DNA of 60,000 bases from Symbiodinium natans. Its lineage: Eukaryota > Sar > Dinophyceae > Suessiales > Symbiodiniaceae. Positions within the stretch are counted from its first letter, which is position 1, and each line of letters starts with the position of its first letter. Of the stretch, positions 12,396-23,274 are shown piece by piece. The translations under genes and the position numbers were made by a program. A model generated the notes under the pieces. That model had not been told where the DNA came from and did no database searches. It was given only the letters and a program-made list of their open reading frames with translations. Location: assembly GCA_905221605.1 (NCBI GenBank), contig CAJNDS010002214.1, forward strand, positions 380,512 through 440,511. The letters run 5' to 3'.

Positions 12396-12397
12396 AT

Positions 12398-12501
12398 GGG
12401 GTTTACGACAATAAGGGAGCCCTAATATAGACCCCCAAAAAAGAAGGATCACCTGATAAAAAGGACCCAATAAGGCACCCCCGAGTATCGTAAACCCCCA
12501 T
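12398..12501 (+). mobile_element. Family C palindromic element, copy 2
   Basis: GGGGTTTACGACAATAAGGG at the left and CGTAAACCCCCAT at the right, with TAGACCCCCAAA inside. Confidence 0.8.
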
Positions 12502-13673
12502 TTAGGAAATCAAGAACTGGGACCCTCTAACATCTGCTGACCATTGGAGTAGCATTGGGCACATCCTTTTGCGAAAGGGGGATCCCAGTACATCGCAAAA
12601 AGCGCCAGAAAGCCAATGCAACCTAATTTGACATGCTCAATGTCTCCCAACTGAAGTGGTATTGAACGTACCACTCGTGCAAGTTTGCACTGGCACTTCT
12701 TGTGCCAGGATGGAGGTGATGGCCCAATTGAGGAGCTGGCCGAACTCCAGATCAAGGCTTGAGTCATCTTCGCTCCACTCCGTCATGCTCTATCTTCTGT
12801 TGCACCTGCAGTCTCATCCCCAGGAAGAGGCCAGATTGGAGAAGCTCTTTGCGGACACTCATGGGTTCCGTCATTCGCTTCTGTCCTGACACGCCTTGTG
12901 CAGAAGATGGACCCGGATGGCCTCAGGAGCAGAGAGAGGAGCGTGGATTGGATGACGACGTCACCTTGCAAACTTTCTTCAAGGCTGGTCGAGCGTGGCA
13001 GCAGGCAGTCTGGCTGTTAAGAGCTTGAGTCGTAGCATGCATGCAGTTGTTCGACATGTGGATCCAGCTCTACCGGTTGAACAAATGCATGGAGGCAAGT
13101 TGCAAGGGACAGGCGTCGCAATGCTTCAGAAGACAATGTCGGTTTTACGTATGGGCTCGAGTTGCTGTCGCCTTTCCTGCGGCTGCAGCCTCAAGCGCCA
13201 CTGGTCACAGAAGTGGCATCCGGCGGACGTGTGCTGGTAGTGGGCTTGAGGGTCTTACTATTTCACTTCGTTTTCGTACTCTCTTCGCTTTGTTTTGGCT
13301 TTTGGCGGGCTTCTTGTTGGTCTGTATTAGACACCATTAAATCAAAAACGAAAAGATACCGTAAGAATATACTGGATCATGAACTGCTATCAGATCCATG
13401 GGGCGAAGTTCAAAGCTCGCCTCTGCGCACACAAACGCCCTACGATGCTTCAAACAAACGGGGAAGCATGCCTATGTCGGTGCGGTAAGGAAGCTTCCCA
13501 AGTCTGTTCCGACGGCAAGCCAGGTGCTTCCAGAAATTGTTCCCATATGCCGCAGCAGAGGAGGCGATTTTCATGTGAAAGGCGTCCAGGCCTGCCCCAC
13601 ACGCTCGGATGTTTGTACCTCTCTGTTTCGCTCTTGCAGGCTTGCAACTGGTATGCTGCAATCGTCGTATGTA

Positions 13674-14850
13674 CGCAGGCTTTGGCTTTTACCTTGTGGA
13701 AGAAGTCCCAGTTCAATGACGCAGTCAAGCTGTTTCATGAGATCGAGGACTCGCGGTCCCAAGGTAGCTGGCATCAGGTGAGCCACATCTCTACGTCAGT
13801 ACACATCATGTTGCAGATCAAGGCTAGCGGCTAGCACACGGCTTCATGGAAGGATCTCATCGGCTGCAGCGCAGCTTTGTGCGAAAACATGGGCCACACC
13901 TACAGTTCCATGGGCAACTTTGACAAGGCCCGTCGCACGCTTTCTTCAAGTCCTACTGATTTTGATATCCTGACTTTGTGGTACTTTACTGTAACTTTAC
14001 ATCCTTAGCCTTTTGGGGTTTATTGGGTTTCTTAATAAGGCAGCTTAATTTTTAGCTACCCTTCTGAGTCTAGCCAAGCTGACAGGCATCAGAATACTTC
14101 AAGCGGGCCTTGCTGTGCTTGGACAAGGAGGAGGAGATGGGGAAGAAAACTGGAGACCGTGCAGGCAGACTCTCCCCACACGTGCTCCCCTGTACCATAT
14201 CTCCCTTGGGAACTATTTTGTATATTTGGTTTATATAGAACCCAAGAGGATATTAAACATACTCTTGTTATTATTGTTTATATAGAACCCAAGAGGATAT
14301 TAAACATACTTGTGTTATTGAGGTTCTAAGGGGAGTATAGTGTACCGCTGCTCGGAAGATCGCCCCGGGCCCTGGGCGATCCCACAGCCAGCGTAAACTC
14401 GGCCCAATGGTTTAGGGTTTAGGGTTTAGGGTTTAGGGTTTAGGGTGTAGGGTTTGTTCCCTAAACTGCATGTTCGCTGGCCACAGTTTCATGAGTAGTT
14501 AGCCCTGGCAAATTTGACCAGCAAGACTTGGGCTGATTCAGGCCAGAGGCTGTGTCCTTGCCCTTGACATCTCAAGTATCATCGTATAGTGAGTGAGGTG
14601 TGCTCCCATAGCGATGCAAGCGTGGAGTTTGGGAGATCCTGTGCCGTTTTGCGCTAGGCTGTCGGAAGCAGGGGCTCCTTTGCGAGTAGGGGAACATGAC
14701 TGGCGCGCTATTGCAATGCAGAACGGCTCGTTCAGGGAGTCTGCTAATGCCGGCATGAACGTGCGCAGGCATCCTGCTCGGCTTGGGATTGATCGAGGAT
14801 CGCCTGGGGCGATTTGAGCAGGCTCTGGTTCAACTGGTTCCATCTGCCAG
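13674..14850 (+). CDS. TPR-repeat protein, partial set of exons
   Basis: Several separate stretches on this strand read as tetratricopeptide helices. 13679-13777 gives ALAFTLWKKSQFNDAVKLF. 13842-13950 gives ALCENMGHTYSSMGNFDKAR, with the typical TPR pattern of small residues at positions 8 and 20. About 14094-14165 gives EYFKRALLCLDKEEEM. 14765-14845 gives LGLIEDRLGRFEQALVQL. They are separated by noncoding sequence, one gap holding the palindromic element at 14191. The ALCENMGH helix resembles APC/C TPR subunits such as CDC16, but too little is present to name it. Start, stop and exact exon ends are not resolved, and further exons may lie either side (for example 15640-15720). Confidence 0.5.
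14191..14345 (+). mobile_element. Family E palindromic element, copy 1, with internal duplication
   Basis: Left end ATATCTCCCTTGGGAAC and right end AGGTTCTAAGGGGAGTATAG. GTACC occurs on both sides (14191 and 14341), a plausible target duplication. The centre, about 55 bp including AGAACCCAAGAGGATATTAA, is present twice in tandem (14232 and 14279). The single-unit relative is at 23167. Confidence 0.75.
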
Positions 14851-17440
14851 AACTTGTGGTGAGGGAGGCTGGTGTGCTTTGTTGCAGGCCCTTGCATCCG
14901 TGCGACAGTCTCAGGCTGGGACATTGGACACAAAACTAGCACAGACCAGTTTGGCGTGTTGGTTTTTCTCTGTTGGGGGAATCTGTGTTTCCATTGGTTA
15001 TTCCGAGAAGCTCATACCGTCGGGTGTCGGTCTCTAACGAAACGAGGACCCAATCAGACATGCAATCGTCGGGCAAAAGCGAAAAAAAACACGAAAAACT
15101 CCCGAAATCACCGAATATGAAGCTATGCTGTTGGGTCATTGAACTACTTGTTTCAGCTGGGCTCGATGACTGCATTTGCGGGTTTTTGAGTCGGCCGGAC
15201 GATGGCTCCAAACTTTGCGGCTTACCACTAGTACAACATGCCGACCTGTGCGATCATTCGGCATTTTCAAAAATTGAGTTACTGCATGTCTTTGATGTCC
15301 TGGCGTCCGGCAGCTGCAATCAATGTAAATCGGAACATTCCGACCGGCTGCTGTGAACAATGAAAGTTTCAGCATGCTTCGGCACACTCATTGGCCTGGC
15401 TTTGCGGTGGGGGGTCCCTCACCCCCTGTTTGTAGCAGTTGTTGTCAAGGCACTGGACCTTATGCAAATGTGGCTGGCCTTGTAAAATGTCTTGGATTTG
15501 GCCCCCATCATACATGGCTTGGCTTTGGCTTGGCTTCGTTATGGCGCTGAGTTTCGGGTCTACTTTCAGTGCTTGTTCTTTGTGGATGTGGACGGGTGAT
15601 TCCTTCTTCCGTCTTCCTTCATTTATGTCCCTGTATGAGATTTGTAGGAGATGCCAAAAAAGCTTTCCTGCTTTGGAAATACGCAAGAAGCCTCCACAAC
15701 GTTTTCAGGAAATCCTTTGACGCACTAATGGAAACGAGCCAAACACAAAGCAACCAAACTAGGAAAATAGGGCTTCTGTTATGGTCACTGTAGGATGCAC
15801 TGCCGCCCTGTCTTCCCCAGAAACTGGCACAGATGATCGCCCCTGGCTTCGTCAGACCAGCGCCCAGCAGCGGGGCAGATGTCAGCACAGTAAGCCGGTG
15901 GCAGGACCTTTTTCGGCAGCGCGCGAACGGCAAGCAAGCTACCTAATCTGACCCATGGTTTGTCAGTTTTCGCTTCGGTATCGCAGCTATGTTGCTTGAA
16001 GTTACAGCTCAGGCCGTCCTCACTGGTGGCCAAAGCTGGGATGTCCATCGCAAAAATCCTACTCAAGTTGGCCCTACAGGAGTCGAACATGTCGAACGTG
16101 TGTAAAGTGTGACGAGTGCCATTCGCAAGCAAGTTCGGAAGGGAACTCCAAAGTGCAGATGGAGATGTTGCTGTCATACCGTGTTGCATCATGAAACAGG
16201 CAGACAAAACTTGCATGCGCTCCAAATCCTTAAAAAAAATCCTAAACCCTGCAGTCGTGCAGGAGCCCGACGACATGAAAAGGCAAGAAATGGAGGCGCC
16301 TTGGGGTTTTCTTCTTCTGGTTCCTGATCGCCCTGTGAGTTTGGCACGAGGATGGCAGCTAATGGCTGTGTTTAGTTCCGGACTCTTCTGGACACCCCAG
16401 CAGCGGAGATCGAAGCATCACCATGCTGCCAAGAAAACTTCACCATGGAACAAGAGCTTATAGGATGCAAGGCGCCTGTGCTTGGACTGTAGCATGCTGT
16501 AGCATGCTGTAGAGGCGGCACAAGCGCGTTCAGGAGATGTGTGTGCTACACTTGGGGGGCCGTGCACGAAGCTGTCTTACACAGATGCTTATACCTAAAC
16601 CCTAATTAGAGCCTAAACCTTAGGGCTTAGGGGCGGTAGCATGAGATGAGGGAAGCTGCAGGCCATCAGGGTCTGGAGTGCTCTGGCCTTGCATGTGTGC
16701 TCTTGTAGCCTCCTGACAGGATGAGGCCATCATCCGGGAAGAGGAGAATGTGGCTTTGTTCGAGGTGGGCATGTGTACATTTTTTTTTCCGCACCTTCGG
16801 TGTGGGGTTATTAGATTTTAAACTCAACTCTTCTCCTCGCCCTGAACTCTTCTCCTCGCCCGGTCTACTCCTCGCTCATCCCTGGAGTCCCCAACCCCAG
16901 AGTGTCCCTGGAGTGCCCAAGTTAGAGTGTCCCCGGAGTGCGCAACCCCGAAATGTCCCAACCCCAGAGTGTTCCTGGAGTGCCCAACCGCCGTCAGAGT
17001 CCCTGGAGTGCCCAACCCCAAAGTGTCCCTGGAGTGCCCAACCCCAGTTGCAAGCAAAAACTAAGAAAGAGTATTTGCATCAATGTGCCTCTGTTTGAGC
17101 ATCCTATTTGCGTTCTTTCTTTTTCACGAGGTGGGATGTTCGAGGTCAAATAATTTTTCTTTCAAAGCAACGCTGCAAAGAGCCTTTGGAATCAAGCCCG
17201 AGCCTAGCGTCGAGTAGGTCACTTGCGGTGATGACAGCCCGCTCACTGCATCCGCTTTACGCGGTTTGGGAGAAGCGCAGCAACGCAGGCTTTCAGAATC
17301 TGTCGTCTGTACATTGTCGTCCCGTGTTGCTTTGTTCCTGATTTGACGGTTATGTTTGTCGACAGGGGGCGAATTCCGGAAGCCATAGCGAGTTTTGCGC
17401 GCTCCTACCAGATTGAGGCAACGACCTTTGCGTAAAGTGT
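14850..17440. other. Mostly unassigned sequence
   Basis: No clear gene. A frame at 15640-15720 (+) gives VGDAKKAFLLWKYARSLH, which could be another TPR helix of the gene at 13.7-14.9 kb, but this is weak. Confidence 0.35.
16862..17048. repeat. Minisatellite of about 25-26 bp
   Basis: Repeated CCCTGGAGTGCCCAACCCC and AGAGTGTCC blocks, at least six imperfect copies. Proline-rich ORFs here are by-products. Confidence 0.85.
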
Positions 17441-17442
17441 AC

Positions 17443-17526
17443 ATCTATATATATATATATATATGTATATGTAAATCTATATACATATATATATATAATA
17501 CAAATATAAATATATATATATATATG

Positions 17527-17571
<45 letters not shown>

Positions 17572-17600
17572 TTATATTGATATTTATATTAATTTATTTA
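17443..17600. repeat. (AT)n-rich microsatellite
   Basis: Nearly pure TA dinucleotides with interspersed TATG and TATC. Confidence 0.95.
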
Positions 17601-17939
17601 AGTGTATATGTGCCCAGTTTTTGTACATATTCATACGGATTTCCGCGATGTTGCTAGTGTGTAGGCTCAGAAGGATGCCTTTGACTTGCTCGGGATCATG
17701 GAGGCGGGGGGCTAAAATCAGAAAGCATCCATAATTTCAGCAGCTGTCAAAAGTTCGTCCCTAAACCCTAAACCCTAAACCCCAAACCCTAAACCCTAAA
17801 CCATGGCTTGTGTGCAGGTCCACAACCACCTCTTCGGAGCTCACATGGATCTCGTGAAACTCGGGCAGCCCCTGGATCGAAAGAGCTTCCGCGCCTACTT
17901 GCCCACCGCTGCACTGGCCTGGGTTTTTATCCGTCGGTC

Positions 17940-17998
17940 CAGATGGGGGTTTACGAAAATATGGGACCCCAAGAAGGCAAACCCTATCAGATGGGCTG
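17940..17998 (+). mobile_element. Short, internally deleted family C copy
   Basis: CAGATGGG stands at both ends (17940 and 17991), with only about 50 bp between them, starting GGTTTACGAAAATATGGGACCC. It looks like a minimal or deleted derivative with its target duplication intact. Confidence 0.55.
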
Positions 17999-18012
17999 AA
18001 GAAGGATGCGGA

Positions 18013-18095
18013 TCAAAAACAAATTTTTTTCGGATCAAGAAACAATTTATTTAGGATCAAAAAATAATTTCTTTAGGATCAAGAAATAACTTATT
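18013..18095 (+). repeat. GGATCAA(A)n motif array, left side
   Basis: Four copies of GGATCAAGAAACAATTT-like units, each about 27 bp. The reverse-complement version lies at 19852-19940. Confidence 0.8.
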
Positions 18096-18109
18096 CTGTT
18101 CTTCCGACG

Positions 18110-18305
18110 GAGAGAGGGAAGGGGAGGGAGGGAGGGAGAAAAGGAGGGAGGGAGGGAGGGAAGGAAGGGCGGAAGGAAGGAAGGAAGGAAGGCAGGAAGG
18201 AAGGAAGGAAGCAAGCAAGCAAGCCAGGCAGCAAGCAAGCAAGGAAGCAAGGAAGGAAGGAAAGGAAAGGAAATGAAAGGACAGGAAAGGACAGGAAAGG
18301 ATATG
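18110..18305. repeat. GGGA/GGAA/GCAA microsatellite cluster
   Basis: Successive purine-rich blocks: GGGA, then GGAA, GCAA and GGAAA units. Confidence 0.95.
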
Positions 18306-18539
18306 TAGGAAACCATAACATAACATCATATGTTATAATGTATATATATATATGTGTATATATTTAACACAAAGTATAACAAAATGTTATAGTGGCATAG
18401 AGTAGAATAGAACACAACATCGTATAGTATACCTTTGTATCAAAAAAATAAAATCGAAATAACAAAGCATATATGTATATATTTACTGCTATTTGATGTA
18501 GAATTCATAATGCACAATACATGTTTATTGTTTGTTTGT

Positions 18540-18838
18540 CGCCGGGCAAGCTTCTTCAATGCGTATGAATCCCTTCCAAACCCATGATGCGAGCATTGTG
18601 TTTGCAAATGGAGGGGGGTCTGCGCCCCCCCTTGAAACCCCCCGATGTTTTGTAAAGCCGGGCAAGCTTGCTTCAAAGCATATGAATATCCTTTCCAAAC
18701 CAATGATGCAAGCGTTGTGTTTGCAAATGGGGGGGGGGGCGCCCCCCCCCAACCCCCCCGCTGTTTTCTTAGTCCGGGCAAGCTTGCTTCAAAGCATATG
18801 AATCCTTCCAATCCCATGATGCGAGCACTTTTTTGCGA
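18540..18838 (+). repeat. Tandem repeat, three units of about 120 bp
   Basis: Each unit starts GGGCAAGCTT.CTTCAA, continues through CATATGAATCC and CCATGATGCGAGCA, and ends in a G-run facing a C-run (GGGGGGG..CCCCCCC), which could fold as a hairpin. The third unit is truncated before the G/C run. Confidence 0.9.
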
Positions 18839-19445
18839 AAACAAACATGAAGACACAATAAGATACAATGATATACAAGAATATATTACAAAAAGATGCA
18901 AGCATATATACAATAATACACAAAAAGACAACAACATACAAGTATGTACAAGAGTATGCAGCAATATTCACGTAAAGAAAGAATAACTTACAATGATTTT
19001 CAGTAATTGACAAAAAATTTTCAAAAAAAGACGACAATATACAACAACATACATGAATATACAATAATATACAACCATATATACAATATTTTTCAAACAT
19101 ATACAAAAATGTACAGCAATATAAAAAAAACACAACAACACAATGACATACAACAATCAAAACTCGTGTACAAAAATTACAATAATATACAATCATAGAC
19201 AATCATATACAAGAATATACAAGATTTACAATAATATACTATAATATAGAAAAATCTGCAATAATATACAAAAAACTCAATAATATACAATAATATACAG
19301 TAACCTACAAAAAAAGAGAACAACATACAAGAATTTTATACAAGAACATTCGATAATATGCAAGAATATGCAATATTTTACAACAACATAAGAAAACACA
19401 AGACAATACAATAATACTCAACAATATTATACAAGAATTTCCACA
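18839..19445. repeat. AT-rich degenerate tandem array
   Basis: Imperfect repeats of ACAATAATATACAAGAATAT type. The long ORFs on both strands are low-complexity artefacts. Confidence 0.85.
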
Positions 19446-19504
19446 ATACTATGCCATAATATACATGCTTCAGAGTATACGCATGTTTTGAAGCTTCTAA
19501 CGCC

Positions 19505-19810
19505 AAGATGCCAGCGTTGATTTGCAGCCTCTGCAAATTCAGAAATGCTGCTATTTACTGTCTTTCCAGCCTCTGAAATCGCAGAAATGCTGCTATTTTC
19601 TGTGTTTGCAGCCTCTGGACACTCAGAAATCTGCACTGCACAGTATTTCCAGCCTCTGAAAGCGCAGAACTGCTGCTATATACAATATCTGCAGCCTCTC
19701 TGGAAACTCAGAAATGCTGCTATTTTCGGTAGTTCCCGCATAAATGCTGTATTTTTTCGGTACTTAGAGCTTGCGAACGGCCAGAACTGCTGCATTTCTG
19801 AGCGTTTACA
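19505..19810 (+). repeat. Degenerate tandem repeat of about 55-60 bp
   Basis: Five to six copies of a unit containing TTTGCAGCCTCTG and CAGAAATGCTGCTATTT. Confidence 0.85.
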
Positions 19811-19851
19811 GCCTCCGCTCCGCTTGCAAGAAGCCTTCGAAGCCTTCAGTT

Positions 19852-19940
19852 TTTTTTTGATCCCAAATAAGTTCTTTTTTGATCCGCCTAGAAAAATTAT
19901 TTTTTGATCCCAAATACATTTTTTTTGATCCCCTACCCGC
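19852..19940 (-). repeat. TTTTTTGATCC motif array, right side (inverted)
   Basis: Reverse complement of the units at 18013-18095, so the two arrays form an inverted pair around about 1.75 kb of low-complexity DNA. Confidence 0.8.
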
Positions 19941-19999
19941 TGAAGCGGAGCTAAGTATGACCTGACAGGTTGACCTGGCTCTTGCCAGGGTTCGCAACA

Positions 20000-20136
20000 T
20001 GAAGCAAGATGCAAATGCTGGTGCTTACTACAAGGCCCGGCTGGATCCGCGTCTTCTTTTCAACAGCGGCTCATGTGCTGACATGCCTGGGTGCACGCCT
20101 GCGAGGGAAGAGTTCATTCAGCAGGTGGCTGTTTGT
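20000..20136 (+). CDS. Possible single exon, unassigned
   Basis: The frame reads NAGAYYKARLDPRLLF and then a cysteine-containing segment (CADMPGCTPAREEFIQQV), followed by a GT that could be a donor. The C-x4-C..EEF pattern is vaguely like the C-terminus of histidine acid phosphatases, but I would not name it on this alone. Confidence 0.25.
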
Positions 20137-20310
20137 GTTTTAAGAAAATCTGATTTTGTTTGTTTGTCTCCTTCACTCTCTCACCAGCTTACGTTTCAAG
20201 GAAAAGCCGTGCAGTAGGCTCAGTAGGCAGATCTGTGCCCATGGCTCGGACTTCCAGGACTTGTCCGGTTGCAGTTGATGGCGTGCTCCGCCACAGTCAA
20301 GCGCCAGTTC

Positions 20311-20386
20311 CCTAAACCCTAAACCCTAAACCCTAAACCCTAAACCCTAAACCCTAAACCCTAAACCCTAAACCCTAAACCCTAAA
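20311..20386. repeat. CCCTAAA array
   Basis: About ten nearly perfect CCCTAAA units. Confidence 0.95.
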
Positions 20387-20860
20387 CGAGTATAGTGGGA
20401 TTCCGGCTGTGGCCCGGGGCTTGTTGAAGTGGGGCTGACTGCTTCCTGCGGGAGCGGGCCTCATTGAAAAGTCCTGAGTGTGTGCATGCTCTGGGGGTTC
20501 GGCCACATGTGCCGCGGCCTCGGAAAGCAAAGGGAGCGCTGAGCACTGCTGGCAGAGAGCGCGTGCCAAACCCTAAACCCTAAACCCTAAACCTTTTACG
20601 GTGGTGTAGCTTGAACTCAGCCTAGACGAAAGCCCGTTTTTTGACACCCAGTATTTAACCGCCAATTCCCCGCAGAGTGTCCGAGAGGTCAGCTAAGCGG
20701 GTGGCAAAAAAAAACCCTAAACCCTAAACCCTAAACCCCAAACCCCAAAAAAACCCTAAACCCTAAATCCTATTTCCATTGCCTCGTCGGAAGGAGCAGC
20801 AGCGCTTGGAAGACTTCGTTTGTGTTTCCTCGAGTGCCGAGCTTTCAACACTGCTTTTGG

Positions 20861-21009
20861 TTGGGATGTTCTCCCTTATACTAACAGTCCCTCATAGGGA
20901 TTCAAAATAGGGGGTACTATCATCCCAACTAAGGGTCCTTAGTTTGGCTCATAGTATCCCCTACCATAATCCCTACTAAGCACTGGTAGCTTAAGGGGGA
21001 ACAACCCAA
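20861..21009 (+). mobile_element. Family B palindromic element, copy 1
   Basis: TTGGGATGTTCTCCCTTATACTAACAG-type left end; the right end is its imperfect reverse complement, finishing TAAGGGGGAACAACCCAA. At about 149 bp it is the longest of five copies (others at 44595, 45544, 48000 and 58975). Confidence 0.8.
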
Positions 21010-22530
21010 GTCTTTGGTTTTGTTGCGAACTTGCGACATGGCTGGAACACTTGCAGGGGCGTTGGCTTGGCTGAGGCATTGCTATTGGTGGGTGCCTGGC
21101 CCGGGCCCTAACGTTTGAACAGTTCGGACGTCACGTGACAGGAATAGGGAACCCTAAACCTGAAACCCCAAACCCTAAACCCTGAACCCCAAACCCTAAA
21201 CCCGAAACCCCTAAACCCTAAACCCCTAAACCCTAAACTCTAAATGTGAGGCATCAGCTGGTAGCAAGCAAACCCTAAAAGGGAACGTGTGCGCGGGGTA
21301 GCCGCCGGCCTGCACTTGGAAACTGCAGTCATCCCAGGCAGCTTGCATGGCACTCGCGTGCATGGGTCCAGGCTGGTTAGACTCATGAACTTGCTTGGAT
21401 GTCGGGTCTAGGGTTTAGGGTTTAGGGTTTAGGGTCCTGGCAGATAAACTGCTTCATGATGTGCATGTAGGGTCCATTGCCTATTGCAGACCTCCAGAAT
21501 TGCGCATGGCTTTGATTGGCGCAGGGCGTGGTGCCCACCTCCAGGCATGTTAGCGTTGGACGGGCGGCAGAGGAAAACGTCCTGTGGTGCGCGCTTAATG
21601 TTTCAGTCTCAGTCCGAATCTTGCACTGTCTATGAAACTCTTTATCAGGATGACTCCGGCGAATTTGATTTCGGCGAGTGGCCTGACAAAATGCCGTTGG
21701 ATCTGGCCATGCTAGCGCGGACATGGAAATCTCAGAATGCTGCTGCCAGGTATGATGCTCCCATGGGAGTTTCCGTAATGGAGGCGCGTTGCGCATGGGT
21801 CTGGGTGGTTGCAGGTGGGACACAGACCCATGAGTGCGTCCAGGCGCAAGAAGAGGAGAAAGCAGAACTGGCACCACCAGAGGCGCCGCTTTCTGTTTTG
21901 ATTGTGTTGCTACATTGACATGTTTGGTCAGAGTTGGGTCTTCGGGTGTCTTCTGTCGCTTCTGTGCTCCGACCCCTGGAGATCCCGCATATCCCAGGAC
22001 TGCCTACAGGGCCATCAACTTGCTTAGGTTTAGGGCCGAGTGTTTGACAGGAATACCTGTTAAAATGCTCTTTGATAGGGACCTAAAGGTTCCCCATGGC
22101 TCCCCTTTGTAGACTCCTCATATGACCCCTGAGATTCCCATAGGCATCCATAGGGATCCTTAAAAGGGGGAGGGGGGGGGGGGGCCCCAAAACCTAAGCA
22201 GCCTGAAAAGGGTCCAGGGTAGAACCCCTAGACGTGCTGGGATCTGCTGGGCTCCTGGGCATGATTAGGGTTTAGGGTTTAGGGTTTAGGATGTAGGGTT
22301 TAGGGTTTAGGGTTTAGGGTTTAGGGTTGGGTTTTGGGCTTTAGGCTTTAGGCTTTAGGGCGCAGGGCTTCGAGGGTTTCGGGTACATGTGCACGTATAA
22401 ACAGGTGCCGAGCCAAGCTTTAGCGGGTGAGCGCTCTGACTAGAAACGCTTGTTGCCTTGTTGCTCTTAAGTTCTAAATTCAAAAATAAGGGAGGCGCTG
22501 TCGCTGTCTGTCTTGAACTTGATGTTCGCT
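21010..22530. other. Unassigned stretch
   Basis: Telomere-type arrays at 21150-21245, 21410-21435 and 22265-22340. The ORF at 21484-21918 (+) contains an acidic segment (DDSGEFDFGEWPDKMPLDL, about 21650-21706) that could be an exon, without a recognisable family. Confidence 0.35.
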
Positions 22531-22538
22531 GTGAGCAG

Positions 22539-23006
22539 GCTGAAGTCTTCATGACCCGAGAAACTGGACGATACGACTGCCAGAACTGCACGGGGCCTGT
22601 TGATGCAGAGAAAAATGTTGCGCATGCGCACAGGAGTCTCTCCTCAACTTCCTTGTCTCGTGACACCTAATGATATGCAAAGTCGCCACAGAAAGAAGCC
22701 GAACGAATGCCGACATCGTATGATGGTCCATCGGCTGCGAGTTCTGAGGTGGCTATGAGTACAACCCGCTGTTCGGCGAAGGAAACTTCGCTCCAGGAAC
22801 AAAGTTCGAGGACAAATTGGCTTCGAGAGCGTAAGTTAAGGGAGACGGTTTCCTGCTGCTCTTTCCGACAGACCGCACACGCCTAGATGCGAAATGCTGC
22901 TTCGTGTTGGGACCAGCTGTTCACACCATGACACTAGTCCACACTGAAGGACTTGCCCGACAGCTGGCGATGTCCACAGTGCCAAGTGCCACTAGCTTAC
23001 GCAAAG
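22539..23006 (+). CDS. Rubredoxin-domain protein, three exons
   Basis: Rubredoxins bind one iron through two C-x2-C knuckles and carry electrons. Exon pieces on this strand: about 22539-22593, ending in GRYDCQNC (Cys codons 22578 and 22587); 22749-22810, giving GYEYNPLFGEGNFAPGTKFE; and from 22950, DLPDSWRCPQC (Cys codons 22971 and 22980). Joined, they follow the family order C-x2-C, YEYNP, PGT.FEDLP..W.CP.C. The second intron, 22811-22949, fits a GA donor and AG acceptor with GAC repeated at both ends. The first join is uncertain by one residue. The frame after 23006 stays open to about 23160 (ARSKDEFQAVIEEAFARV) and may be a further exon. The 5' end of the gene was not found. Confidence 0.6.
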
Positions 23007-23166
23007 GATCGTGAGCATGTTGCGAATCGCGACCGCAGCATGCAAAAGGACCCTTGTTTCTTGGCAAGGTCCAAAGATGAGTTTCAAGCCGTGATAGAGG
23101 AGGCCTTCGCAAGGGTCACCGTGAAATATGAGAGGCGCCCCTATTCCTTCCGCAAGCACTTCAAGA

Positions 23167-23270
23167 AAATACTCCTATATCCCCCTTGGGATTTATTCTT
23201 TGTTTATACAAAACCCAAGAGGATATTTAAACACATGTTTTTATTAAGGTTCTAAGGGGAGTATAGGCTC
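23167..23270 (+). mobile_element. Family E palindromic element, copy 2
   Basis: ATACTCCTATATCCCCCTTGGG at the left faces TTCTAAGGGGAGTATAG at the right, with AACCCAAGAGGATATT in the centre. It lies just after the rubredoxin exons and may sit in an intron. Confidence 0.8.
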
Positions 23271-23274
23271 GTTC

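Noticed and set aside
18047-19202. Several long ORFs on both strands
   Set aside because: Translations of GGAA, 120-bp and AT-rich tandem repeats; no domain and no composition bias typical of coding here.
20941-20960. A TTTGGCTCA-like string resembling the end of the dinoflagellate spliced leader
   Set aside because: Only a short partial match, and it falls inside a family B element; no full spliced-leader sequence or donor follows.
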